Shown: in pieces, positions 1 to 6,994 of the stretch
Position numbering within the stretch: the first letter of the stretch is position 1
Layout of the letters: each line of letters starts with the position of its first letter
The notes under the pieces: model-generated
The model's database searches: none
The model's input: the letters and a program-made list of their open reading frames with translations, nothing else
Told to the model about the DNA's origin: nothing
Translations under genes and position numbers: made by a program
From: Candidatus Margulisiibacteriota bacterium
Lineage (GTDB): Bacteria; Margulisbacteria; WOR-1; O2-12-FULL-45-9; XYB2-FULL-48-7
Assembly: GCA_018822365.1 (NCBI GenBank)
Contig: JAHJKL010000084.1
Location: 1-43,919, forward strand
Length of the DNA stretch: 43,919 nt
Direction: 5' to 3'

Positions 1-138
1 ATGTTCGGACTTTTTTTTGTCGGACATCCCCGCCTGGAGAGGCTTCTCTTGCCGGACGACTGGCCGGCCGGAGAGTATCCGCTCCGCAAAAAAACCTTTG
101 GATCAGAGAACGAATTACCGGGGAGCCCCGATGGCTAA
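1..138 (+). CDS. NuoC-like (30 kDa) subunit of group 4 hydrogenase, C-terminal end only
   Basis: The first 46 codons of frame 1, open at the left edge, encode the tail of a NuoC/EchD-type subunit. The segment HPRLERLLLPDDWPAGEYPLRK (about residues 9-30 of the visible part) matches the conserved end of the 30-kDa complex I subunit, in which a DDW motif precedes a PLRK motif. In group 4 hydrogenases this protein docks the catalytic large subunit onto the small subunit. It ends with TAA at 136-138 and overlaps the start of the large subunit by 8 bases, which implies translational coupling. The ATG at position 1 is not a likely start, because the family is about 150 residues or longer. Confidence is good from motif and neighbour. 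Confidence 0.85.
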   Translation: MFGLFFVGHPRLERLLLPDDWPAGEYPLRKKTFGSENELPGSPDG

Positions 139-1318
139 ACAGAATATTATACCGATCGGGCCGTTCCACCCGCTGCTGGAAGAACCGGAATTTTTTAAGT
201 TCTATGTTGACGGCGAAACGGTGGTTGATGCCGATGTCCGGGTCGGCTATAACCACCGGGGAGTGGAGAAGTTGCTCGAGAACAAAACCTATGACCAGGG
301 GGTATTTCTGGTCGAGCGGATCTGCGGGATCTGTTCCACCTCTCATCCTTTTGCCTTTACGCAGGCGGTGGAGAACATTTCCGGAATCCAGGTTCCGGAG
401 AGGGCGAAGTATATCAGGATGATCATTGGCGAGCTGGAGCGGATCCACAGCCACCTGCTGTGGGTCGGGCTGGCCGGACATTTTATCGGCTACAACACCG
501 TCTTTATGTGGGCCTGGAAATACCGCGAACCGGTCCTGGACATATTTGAAGTTATCTCGGGGAACCGCAATCATTACAATATGTTCAGGGTAGGGGGGGT
601 CAGGCGGGATATCAGGGAAGAAGATGTTCCGGGCCTGCTCCGGGCGATTGATGAAGTGGAAAAATTTACCGCCATGCTCGCTAAGTCGGTCTCCGAAGAT
701 CCGATCATCCAGGCCAGGACAAAAAATATCGGGATCTTGAAAAAACAGGACGCGATCGATCTGGGGGTGGTTGGTCCGGTCGCCCGCGGGTCCGGCCTGG
801 CGATCGATAACCGGAAGGACCTCCCCTATGCCAATTATCAGGAAGTTGAATTCGAAGCGATCGTCCTGCAGGAAGGGGATGTCTACGCCAAGTCGGTCGT
901 CAGATTGCTGGAGATCCTTGAGTCGGCCAAGATCATCCGCCAATCATTAAAGAAACTGGCCCCCGGGCCGATCGCGGCCGAGATCAGGGAGATCGGCATT
1001 GGCGAAGGGATCGGCTTACATGAAGCGCCGCGCGGCGAAGTTTTCCACTATAGCCGCTCGAACGGCTCCAACAATCCAGAGCGGCACAAGATCAGGGCCC
1101 CTTCGTTCATGAACGTTCCTTCATTTAAGAAAACGGTTATTGGCCAGAAGATTTCCGACGCCGCTTTGATCACCGCGGCGGTCGATCCCTGCTATTGTTG
1201 TACCGAAAGAATGGCGGCGATCGACTCGCAAAACAATAAAACATTATTGACCGGCGAAGAGTTGGTCAGGCTTAGCCAGGGACGAACCGAAGAGATCAGG
1301 CGAAAAGCCAGGAGTTAA
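131..1318 (+). CDS. Group 4 [NiFe] hydrogenase large (catalytic) subunit, NuoD-like
   Basis: This 395-residue protein carries the Ni-Fe active site of a membrane-bound, ferredoxin-linked hydrogenase. Both metal-binding cysteine pairs are intact: CGIC at residues 65-68 and CYCC within DPCYCCTER at 354-357. NuoD of respiratory complex I lacks these, so this is a hydrogenase. ATG 131 is chosen because a GGGGAG ribosome site lies just upstream (120-125). The open frame back to 17 is merely the shadow of the overlapping NuoC-like gene. There is no long C-terminal tail after the last cysteine beyond 38 residues. The neighbours are the membrane arm subunits of the same complex. A maturation protease lies at the end of the operon. 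Confidence 0.95.
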   Translation: MAKQNIIPIGPFHPLLEEPEFFKFYVDGETVVDADVRVGYNHRGVEKLLENKTYDQGVFLVERICGICSTSHPFAFTQAVENISGIQVPERAKYIRMIIGELERIHSHLLWVGLAGHFIGYNTVFMWAWKYREPVLDIFEVISGNRNHYNMFRVGGVRRDIREEDVPGLLRAIDEVEKFTAMLAKSVSEDPIIQARTKNIGILKKQDAIDLGVVGPVARGSGLAIDNRKDLPYANYQEVEFEAIVLQEGDVYAKSVVRLLEILESAKIIRQSLKKLAPGPIAAEIREIGIGEGIGLHEAPRGEVFHYSRSNGSNNPERHKIRAPSFMNVPSFKKTVIGQKISDAALITAAVDPCYCCTERMAAIDSQNNKTLLTGEELVRLSQGRTEEIRRKARS

Positions 1319-1322
1319 CAAA

Positions 1323-3077
1323 ATGCTGCTTGCCGTATTAGGAGTGCCGATCATTATCGGGATTATTTGCCTTGTGGCACGCCGCTTTGCCGGTTGGGTT
1401 GCCCTTGCCGGCGCGCTGGCAACGCTTGGTCTGGCCGTATCGGTCTATTTTAATCCGACTGTTTTTGTTCCGGTCCTCGATCTTAGGACCAATTTTTTGG
1501 GGAGCGCCCTTTTTGTCCTGGCCTCACTCTTGACCCTGCTGGTCATAATATATTCGATCGTTTACATGAGCGGTAAACCCCGGCTCGCGGAATATTATGC
1601 CTACATTATGCTCTCTTTGGGATTGTCGGCCGGTTATTTCTTTGCCGCCGACTTTATTTTATTGATCTTTTTTTGGGGCGGGTTGGGAGTCTTGCTTTAT
1701 CTTCTGATCGGTATTGACGTCGAAAAAGGTGGGGAGGCGGCCCAAAAGACCCTTCTTTTGGTCGGCGGGTCTGACGCTCTCATGCTCTGCGGCATTGGGA
1801 TCCTTTCCGCGCTGACCGCGACCCCGATGATCGGCGTGGTTAAGGTCCAGCTGACCAGCGCGGTTGCCATTCTCTCTTTCGTTTTTCTATTGGTCGGCAT
1901 TCTGGCAAAAGTTGGCGCGCTCCCCCTCCACTTTTGGGTCCCGGCCGCCGCCGAAACGACCCCGGCTACCGGGCTGGCTTTCCTTCCCGCTTCCCTGGAC
2001 AAACTGTTGGGGATATATTTGCTGGCCAGGCTCTGTTTAGACGTTTATGTCATGGTGCCAAATTCTTTTATTTCAATTGTTTTGATGCTGATCGGCTCCG
2101 CCACTATCATGTTCGGCGTTATGGCGGCGCTGGTCCAGCACAAAATGAAGAAACTCCTTTCTTACCATGCCGTTTCCCAGGTCGGCTACATGATCCTGGG
2201 GATCGGGAGCGGCATTCCGGTCGCGATAGCGGGCGGGCTTTTTCATTTGATCAACAATGCCTTATATAAATACTTGCTTTTTCTGGTCGCGGGATCGGTG
2301 GAGCAGCAGGCCGGGACAGATGATTTAAGGGAATTAGGAGGCCTGGCGTCTGTTATGCCCTGGACGTTCGGGTTTGCCCTGGTTGCCGCGCTGTCGATCT
2401 CGGGAATTCCTCCATTCAATGGCTTTGCTTCCAAATGGCTGATCTATCTTGGCTTGCTTGATCTGGGGAAACTGAGCTTTCTCTGGCTGGCAGCGGCGAT
2501 GTTTGGCAGTGCCTTGACCCTGGCTAGCTTTGTGAAGATCATCCACGCGGTATTTTTAACTCCCGGGACCAATGAAGCCAAACAGGCAAAAGAGGTTCAT
2601 TGGAGCATGCTTTTGCCAATGGGAATTGTTGCCGCGATTTGTGTATTGTTCGGGGTCTTTATGTATTTCCCATTAAATTATCTGATCCTGCCGGCGATCC
2701 CGGGCGTCTCGATCACCGGCTTATGGAATTCCGGGGCAGCGACCCTATTAATAGCCGGGGGAATCTTACTGGGGTTGATCTTATATTGGCTGGGTGGAGC
2801 AAGCCGGACAACTGTTAAACTGCCATATGTTGGGGGAGAGATCCTGCCGGAAGCCGAGACTCGGGTGACCGGGGTCGAATTTTACAATACGGTCAAGGAA
2901 ACCGAGCCGTTCAAGGAAATATACCAGTTAAGTGAAAAGATCAAGCCGTATGATTCAACCGCGGCGGCGGTAAAATGGCTTTCCGATATTACGCGCGCCT
3001 GCCATAATGGCTTGCTCCAGAATTATGTCGCCTGGTTGCTGGCCGGGATTGTTTTAGTCGGTTTAATTATGTTTTAG
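1323..3077 (+). CDS. NuoL-like antiporter subunit of the hydrogenase membrane arm (divergent)
   Basis: This is a 584-residue polytopic membrane protein of the NuoL/MrpA/HyfB antiporter-like family, expected to move H+ or Na+ in the membrane arm. A ribosome site AGGAG lies 8 bases before ATG 1323. The family core is visible: FWGGLGVLLYLLIG around residues 117-130, LAKVGALPLHFW at 194-205 and a lysine at 227 in SLDKLLGIYLL. Against canonical NuoL the transmembrane glutamate of the WEG motif is glycine (G119), and the usual histidine in the following ALIHAATM helix is missing. K196 and K227 remain. The C-terminal extension (about 480-584) is less conserved. The family is certain; whether it conducts ions is open. 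Confidence 0.92.
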   Translation: MLLAVLGVPIIIGIICLVARRFAGWVALAGALATLGLAVSVYFNPTVFVPVLDLRTNFLGSALFVLASLLTLLVIIYSIVYMSGKPRLAEYYAYIMLSLGLSAGYFFAADFILLIFFWGGLGVLLYLLIGIDVEKGGEAAQKTLLLVGGSDALMLCGIGILSALTATPMIGVVKVQLTSAVAILSFVFLLVGILAKVGALPLHFWVPAAAETTPATGLAFLPASLDKLLGIYLLARLCLDVYVMVPNSFISIVLMLIGSATIMFGVMAALVQHKMKKLLSYHAVSQVGYMILGIGSGIPVAIAGGLFHLINNALYKYLLFLVAGSVEQQAGTDDLRELGGLASVMPWTFGFALVAALSISGIPPFNGFASKWLIYLGLLDLGKLSFLWLAAAMFGSALTLASFVKIIHAVFLTPGTNEAKQAKEVHWSMLLPMGIVAAICVLFGVFMYFPLNYLILPAIPGVSITGLWNSGAATLLIAGGILLGLILYWLGGASRTTVKLPYVGGEILPEAETRVTGVEFYNTVKETEPFKEIYQLSEKIKPYDSTAAAVKWLSDITRACHNGLLQNYVAWLLAGIVLVGLIMF

Positions 3078-3087
3078 GAGTTAAATA

Positions 3088-3549
3088 ATGATCCTGAACG
3101 GAATAATATTGATCGCAATTATTTGCGCGCTAATAGCCGCAGAGACAACGGATCTGCGCCGCTCAACTATTGCCCTGGCTGGGATCGGCATCTGCCTGGT
3201 CAGTGTGTTTCTTCTGTTTTCCTTGTATCTATTTGCTCTATTCCATCTGGCGGTTATTGGCGGAATCATCTGGTTAATAAAAAACAATTTGGAAATAAAC
3301 AGGATCTTTAGGGAAAAAGAGCCGCCAGGTTCGCTCTTTGGCTATCTTGGATTAGCCGGCTTTGTTTTGGCGGCTTTTTATTTGTTCTGGCCGGTGTTTT
3401 GCGCCTTTCCCTCACCCTTGAGGCTTTCAACGGAATATTTAAAGACGGTCCGGCTCTATGATGTATTAGGAATGCTGGTGATCATTGCGGTGGCGATGAT
3501 CGCGGCCATGTCGATTCTCCGAAGCAACAAAACAAAGGAGCCCGAATAA
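3088..3549 (+). CDS. NuoJ-like small membrane subunit of the hydrogenase
   Basis: This 153-residue protein has about four to five hydrophobic helices, with the DLRRSTIALAGIG segment near residues 22-34 that resembles the start of NuoJ/MbhD-type subunits. In complex I relatives this subunit forms part of the hinge between the electron-transfer arm and the antiporter arm. A TAGGAG ribosome site at 3075-3080 overlaps the stop codon of the NuoL-like gene, so the two are translationally linked. Its stop codon is immediately followed by the next ATG. The assignment rests on size, position and the DLRR motif. A weaker alternative is an unassigned Mrp-type accessory subunit. Confidence 0.7.
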   Translation: MILNGIILIAIICALIAAETTDLRRSTIALAGIGICLVSVFLLFSLYLFALFHLAVIGGIIWLIKNNLEINRIFREKEPPGSLFGYLGLAGFVLAAFYLFWPVFCAFPSPLRLSTEYLKTVRLYDVLGMLVIIAVAMIAAMSILRSNKTKEPE

Positions 3550-3813
3550 ATGGTTGAATACGGAGGCTGTTTAGTTGTTTTTTTTATCGGCCTGTATTGC
3601 GTGATGGTCAAAAGGAATATCTATAAAATTATCGTTGGATTGTTGATCATGGAGTTTGCCGTTGATCTTTTCCTGGTTCTGCTTGGCTACAGGCATTGGG
3701 GGACGACCATGATAATTCTGGCGGTAACCCTGGTATCTTTGGCGGTCCTGACCAGGGCGCAAAAAATATTTAGCAGTCTGGATGTCAATGAAATGAAGGA
3801 GCTGAACGGATGA
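3550..3813 (+). CDS. NuoK/MrpC-like small membrane subunit
   Basis: This 87-residue protein has three predicted helices, typical of NuoK, MrpC and HyfE. The segment RNIYKIIVGLLIMEFAVDLFLVLLG (about residues 22-46) aligns with the second NuoK helix. The buried glutamate sits a few positions later than in NuoK (MEFAVD rather than GLELM), and an aspartate replaces the usual asparagine of NAVNL. The ATG directly follows the previous stop codon. The stop codon overlaps the next ATG (ATGA at 3810-3813). In the complex it would pair with the NuoJ-like subunit at the base of the antiporter row. Confidence 0.82.
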   Translation: MVEYGGCLVVFFIGLYCVMVKRNIYKIIVGLLIMEFAVDLFLVLLGYRHWGTTMIILAVTLVSLAVLTRAQKIFSSLDVNEMKELNG

Positions 3814-5285
3814 CCTTTTTATTGCCGGCGTTTATCGTTATCCCTTTGGCGTCCGCGTTGTTGGTTCTTCTCTTGTCCCGACAAAAAAAACCAGGAGTTG
3901 TTGCCGCGGCGAACCTGGCTGTTTTTTTATTGTTCATCTTTTCATTGGGGCTTTATTTTGTCAGGCCGTATAATTCTATCGTTTTGTTCAATGTTGAAAG
4001 ATCGCTTTTGTTGGGAGGGAGCTGCCTGGTCCTGGACGGCTTGAACCATCTTTTCCTTTTAATGTCGAACTTTATTGGCTGGCTGGCGATGATCTATTCG
4101 ATCAAATACATGCAGAACTATCCTAAACGGGAAAGCTACTTCGCCCTTCTTCTTATTATGATCGCCGGCATAAATGGCCTGCTTTTGACCGGCAATATTT
4201 TTACTTTGTTTGTCTTTATGGAGATCGCTTCGTTCTCAGCTTACGCGTTAATTATATTCGGGGACAATAAAAGAGGGATCGAGGCGGCTTTCAAGTGTTT
4301 TATTCTTGGGGAGATCTCCTCTCTTTTGATATTAATCGGCATTGGCATAATATTTGGATTGACCAACAGCTTTAATATGGCGGTGATCTCACAATCTTTT
4401 GCCGCCGTCGATCCGAGGGTAAAAAGCCTGGTCTTGACCCTTTTTATTGCCGGCTTTGGGACTAAAGCGGCGCTGGTCCCTTTTCATAGCTGGCTGCCGG
4501 ATGCTCTTTCGCCAAGTTCGATCTCGGCCCTTCTTTCCGGTATCTTTATTAAAACCTTGGGAATTTATGCTTTAGTTAGAATTATTTTTAATGTCATTGG
4601 GCTAACCCCCCAAGGTTCTCTGGCTCTGATGGCCCTTGGCGCCATATCGATCTTGATCGGCGGGATACTTTCTGTCGGCCAGAAGGACATCAAGCGCTTA
4701 ATGGCATATTCCAGCATTTCCCATATCGGCACAATAATTGCGGCTTTTGCCTTGGCGACCCCTCTTGGCTTGATGGGAGGGATGTTCCATGCTTTTAACC
4801 ATGCTTTGATCAAGCCGTTGCTTTTTTTCAATGCCGGAGCGGTTGAAAAGGGGACCGGGACAAGGGACCTAACAAAGCTTGGCGGATTATTTTCGCGGAT
4901 CCCGATCATTGCAGCGACGGCAATGATCGGCGCGCTGGCGATCTCTGGGCTTCCTCCTTTCAATGGGTTTTGGAGCAAACTATTTATTATCTTTGCGTTT
5001 GCCCAGGCGGGGAACATTTTTATGGCCTTGGTCGTCGTCGCCGGCAGTATCCTGACTTTGGCGGCTTATCTTAAGTTGTTAAAAGGTGTGTTTTTTGGCC
5101 CGGTCGCTTCTGAAGTTAAAGAGCGAACTCCGTTGACCATGATCATGCCACTGGTCGTATTGGCCTTTGTTTGTTTCGGGATCGGACTTTTTGTCCCTTT
5201 GGTCAGCCAATACTTGATCAATCCGGCCGTGATCTCGGTTTTTAATGGGACTGGTTACGGAAAATTGATCTTGGGGGTTAATTAA
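3810..5285 (+). CDS. NuoM/NuoN/MrpD-like antiporter subunit
   Basis: This 491-residue membrane protein has the complete canonical antiporter core. It carries FMEIASFSAY with the transmembrane glutamate E138, GTKAALVPFHSWLPDA with K219 and H226, SGIFIKTLGIYAL with K248, and a later GGMFHAFNHALIKPLLF segment. These are the proton-path residues described for complex I and Mrp subunits. In contrast to the NuoL-like protein two genes earlier, nothing key is missing, so this is the more likely ion-pumping subunit of the complex. Start ATG 3810 overlaps the NuoK-like stop codon, and the stop codon shares one base with the next ATG (TAATG). Confidence 0.95.
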   Translation: MTFLLPAFIVIPLASALLVLLLSRQKKPGVVAAANLAVFLLFIFSLGLYFVRPYNSIVLFNVERSLLLGGSCLVLDGLNHLFLLMSNFIGWLAMIYSIKYMQNYPKRESYFALLLIMIAGINGLLLTGNIFTLFVFMEIASFSAYALIIFGDNKRGIEAAFKCFILGEISSLLILIGIGIIFGLTNSFNMAVISQSFAAVDPRVKSLVLTLFIAGFGTKAALVPFHSWLPDALSPSSISALLSGIFIKTLGIYALVRIIFNVIGLTPQGSLALMALGAISILIGGILSVGQKDIKRLMAYSSISHIGTIIAAFALATPLGLMGGMFHAFNHALIKPLLFFNAGAVEKGTGTRDLTKLGGLFSRIPIIAATAMIGALAISGLPPFNGFWSKLFIIFAFAQAGNIFMALVVVAGSILTLAAYLKLLKGVFFGPVASEVKERTPLTMIMPLVVLAFVCFGIGLFVPLVSQYLINPAVISVFNGTGYGKLILGVN

Positions 5286-5884
5286 TGAAGTTGCCCGGTC
5301 TTTTCCAGCTCCGCATCCTGGTCGAGGCTATTCGGGCCATTATTTTAGGCCCTTATACCAGGCGTTATCCGTTTGTTCCATCGCCGGTCCCGCCCGGTTT
5401 TAGAGGCAAACCGCAATTCTATGAACAGGAGTGTGTCGGTTGTGGTGCCTGCGCCGAGGTTTGCCCGGCCAGGGCGATCGAGGTGATCGACGATCACAAG
5501 ACCAGGACACTGATTCATCACCAGGACCAGTGCATCTACTGCGGGGAGTGCGAACGGGCCTGCATCACCGAAAAGGGGATAAAGTTGACCGCCGAATACG
5601 AATTATCGACCTATGACCGAAGCAAGTCAACGACCAGTTCGGCAAAAAAACTCGTCCTGTGCGAACATTGCGGCGGGGTCCTGGCCCCGGAAGACCAACT
5701 CCGATTCCTCGCTAAAAAAGTCGGGCATTTGCTCTATGCCAATCCTACCCTGCTGATGGCGAGGGGGGCCGAGCTTAAGCTTTATTCTTCGCAGCCGGAA
5801 AAGACTCCCCACCGCCGGGGCGGGCACCTCCGGCTTCTTTGCCCAAATTGCCGGCGCGAAATGATCATTACCGAGCAGTGGTAG
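5285..5884 (+). CDS. NuoI-like 2[4Fe-4S] subunit of the hydrogenase
   Basis: This 199-residue electron-transfer subunit has two four-cysteine ferredoxin motifs: C50, C53, C56, C60 and C83, C86, C89, C93. It has the PGFRGKPQFYEQECVGC type of NuoI/EchF/MbhN opening before the first cluster. It would pass electrons from soluble ferredoxin towards the small subunit and the NiFe site. The second motif ends CI, not CP. The last 75 residues add two CxxC pairs, C126/C129 (CEHC) and C186/C189 (CPNC), that could bind zinc or another iron; this tail is not part of ordinary NuoI. Its ATG overlaps the upstream stop codon by one base. Confidence 0.92.
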   Translation: MKLPGLFQLRILVEAIRAIILGPYTRRYPFVPSPVPPGFRGKPQFYEQECVGCGACAEVCPARAIEVIDDHKTRTLIHHQDQCIYCGECERACITEKGIKLTAEYELSTYDRSKSTTSSAKKLVLCEHCGGVLAPEDQLRFLAKKVGHLLYANPTLLMARGAELKLYSSQPEKTPHRRGGHLRLLCPNCRREMIITEQW

Positions 5885-6339
5885 CTTTAAAAACTTTACT
5901 TGGGGAGAGGACCGTGGTCATGGGAGTTGGCAGCTTGCTTAAAAAAGATGACGCGCTCGGCCCGCTTATTATCAGCAAGTTAATTGATCGCGGTTTTGTC
6001 AAATACCCGCTGATCGATGCCGGAACGACCCCGGAAAACTACATTGGCAAAATTGCCGGGCTTGAGCCGGACCTTTTGTTGATCATTGACGCGGCTGATT
6101 TTGGCGCCGCACCGGGAACTATTGCCCTGTTTAATTCCGCCGAAATCCTGCTAAAGGGGTTCTCCACCCATGACCTTTCTTTAAAAACCTTTGCCGAGCA
6201 TCTGGTTCAGATCATACCTGTTTTGCAGGTCCTTGTTTTGGGGGTTCAGCCCGAAGCGGTTGGTTTTGGCGAAGGGCTCTCTCCCCCCGTTAACTTGGCG
6301 ATGGAGCAAATAGTCGGCCAGTTTATCGCCCTGCAATAA
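5878..6339 (+). CDS. Hydrogenase maturation endopeptidase, HycI type
   Basis: This protein of about 153 residues cleaves the C-terminal tail of a NiFe hydrogenase large subunit after nickel insertion. Family features are visible: MGVGSLLKKDDALGPLI near the start, IDAADFG with the second metal-binding aspartate, and a STHDLSL motif corresponding to the nickel-binding histidine region (STHKLPL in HycI). I place the start at GTG 5878, which overlaps the NuoI-like stop codon by 7 bases and leaves the normal short N-terminus. An upstream ATG at 5839 would overlap by 46 bases and add residues that look like out-of-frame NuoI sequence. It closes the hydrogenase operon. Confidence 0.9.
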   Translation: MVALKTLLGERTVVMGVGSLLKKDDALGPLIISKLIDRGFVKYPLIDAGTTPENYIGKIAGLEPDLLLIIDAADFGAAPGTIALFNSAEILLKGFSTHDLSLKTFAEHLVQIIPVLQVLVLGVQPEAVGFGEGLSPPVNLAMEQIVGQFIALQ

Positions 6340-6340
6340 T

Positions 6341-6359
6341 ATGATATAATTTATATCAT
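6341..6359 (+). promoter_or_regulatory. Extended -10 promoter inside a 19-base palindrome; leaderless start of the DUF1858 gene
   Basis: TGATATAAT (6342-6350) is a perfect extended -10 box, and the ATG at 6358 lies 7 bases after it, so transcription should begin at or next to the start codon. No ribosome site is present. The same bases form a perfect inverted repeat, ATGATATAA-T-TTATATCAT (6341-6359), running to the start codon. That could be an operator for a dimeric repressor. No convincing -35 box is seen. Confidence 0.6.
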
Positions 6360-6552
6360 GGAAGAAACGATCTCCGCCGAAACGACGATCGCCGATGCCC
6401 TAAAGAAGAAGCCGCACATCGCGGCGGTTTTAATGGGGAAAGGGATGCATTGTATCGGCTGCGTCATCGCCTCCGGCGAGACCATTGCCCAGGCGGCCGA
6501 AGTCCATGGCCTTGATGTCAATGAATTGCTCAACGAGATCAACCAGGCATAA
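6358..6552 (+). CDS. DUF1858 redox-disulfide domain protein
   Basis: This 64-residue protein belongs to the DUF1858 family, also called the hybrid-cluster-protein-associated redox disulfide domain. The hallmark GMHCIGCVIASGETI with a CxxC pair (C32, C35) follows a short helical region beginning TTIADALKKKP. The reaction is not known for the family; a thiol-disulfide or metal-binding role is inferred from the CxxC. No hybrid cluster protein is encoded in this window. It is the first gene of a redox operon and is followed 11 bases later by a glutaredoxin. The start codon has no leader, as described for the promoter at 6341. Confidence 0.88.
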   Translation: MEETISAETTIADALKKKPHIAAVLMGKGMHCIGCVIASGETIAQAAEVHGLDVNELLNEINQA

Positions 6553-6563
6553 GGAGGCGAGAT

Positions 6564-6800
6564 ATGGCGACCGTCAAAGTATATTCGACCCCAACCTGCC
6601 CATATTGCAAGATGGTCAAAAGTTTTTTAACCGAGCATTCGATCGTCTTTGCTGACATTGATGTTTCGGTCAACCAGGCCGCGGCGCAGGAGATGATCGC
6701 CAAATCCAAGCAGATGGGGGTCCCGGTCCTGGAGATCGACGGCCAGATCGTGGTTGGGTTTGATAAACCGAAGATTTCCCAGCTTTTAAATCTTAAATAA
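6564..6800 (+). CDS. Glutaredoxin/NrdH-like redoxin
   Basis: This 78-residue thioredoxin-fold protein has the glutaredoxin active site TCPYC (C12, C15), the cis-proline segment MGVPVLEI, and the GFDKPKISQLL ending typical of NrdH/glutaredoxin-family small redoxins. It would reduce disulfides or deliver thiol electrons. A strong AAGGAGG ribosome site lies 7 bases before the ATG. It lies between the DUF1858 protein and a ferredoxin, so a shared thiol or iron-sulfur redox task is likely. It could also serve the ribonucleotide reductases about 30 kb away, although they have their own adjacent redoxin. Confidence 0.9.
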   Translation: MATVKVYSTPTCPYCKMVKSFLTEHSIVFADIDVSVNQAAAQEMIAKSKQMGVPVLEIDGQIVVGFDKPKISQLLNLK

Positions 6801-6817
6801 GACAAGGAGGGATAACG

Positions 6818-6991
6818 ATGGTTTCAGTCGACCAAGCTCTCTGTATCGGATGCGGTGTTTGTGTTGATATGTGCCCGGATGTTTTTACCATGACTTCAGA
6901 AGGAAAAGCCCAGGCGATCAAAAATGACAGCGAAAACTGCAGTCTGGAAGATGTTGCCGGCGCCTGTCCGGTAGACGCGATAAATATTTAA
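6818..6991 (+). CDS. Small single-cluster [4Fe-4S] ferredoxin (57 aa)
   Basis: ATG 6818 follows an AAGGAGG ribosome site (6804-6810) and opens a 57-residue frame ending at TAA 6989-6991. The cluster ligands are C9, C12, C15 (CIGCGVC) and C50 (ACPVDAI). Two further cysteines, C19 and C41, are placed as in the Thermotoga/Pyrococcus type of ferredoxin, where they form a disulfide. This is the likely soluble low-potential electron carrier, and a possible partner of the hydrogenase encoded just upstream. It is easily missed because of its length. Identity as a ferredoxin is secure; its partner is inferred. Confidence 0.93.
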   Translation: MVSVDQALCIGCGVCVDMCPDVFTMTSEGKAQAIKNDSENCSLEDVAGACPVDAINI

Positions 6992-6994
6992 CGA

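Noticed and set aside
17-130. N-terminal extension of the hydrogenase large subunit back to position 17
   Set aside because: The extra 38 residues are the out-of-frame shadow of the NuoC-like gene ending at 138. ATG 131 has a ribosome site and gives the family start.
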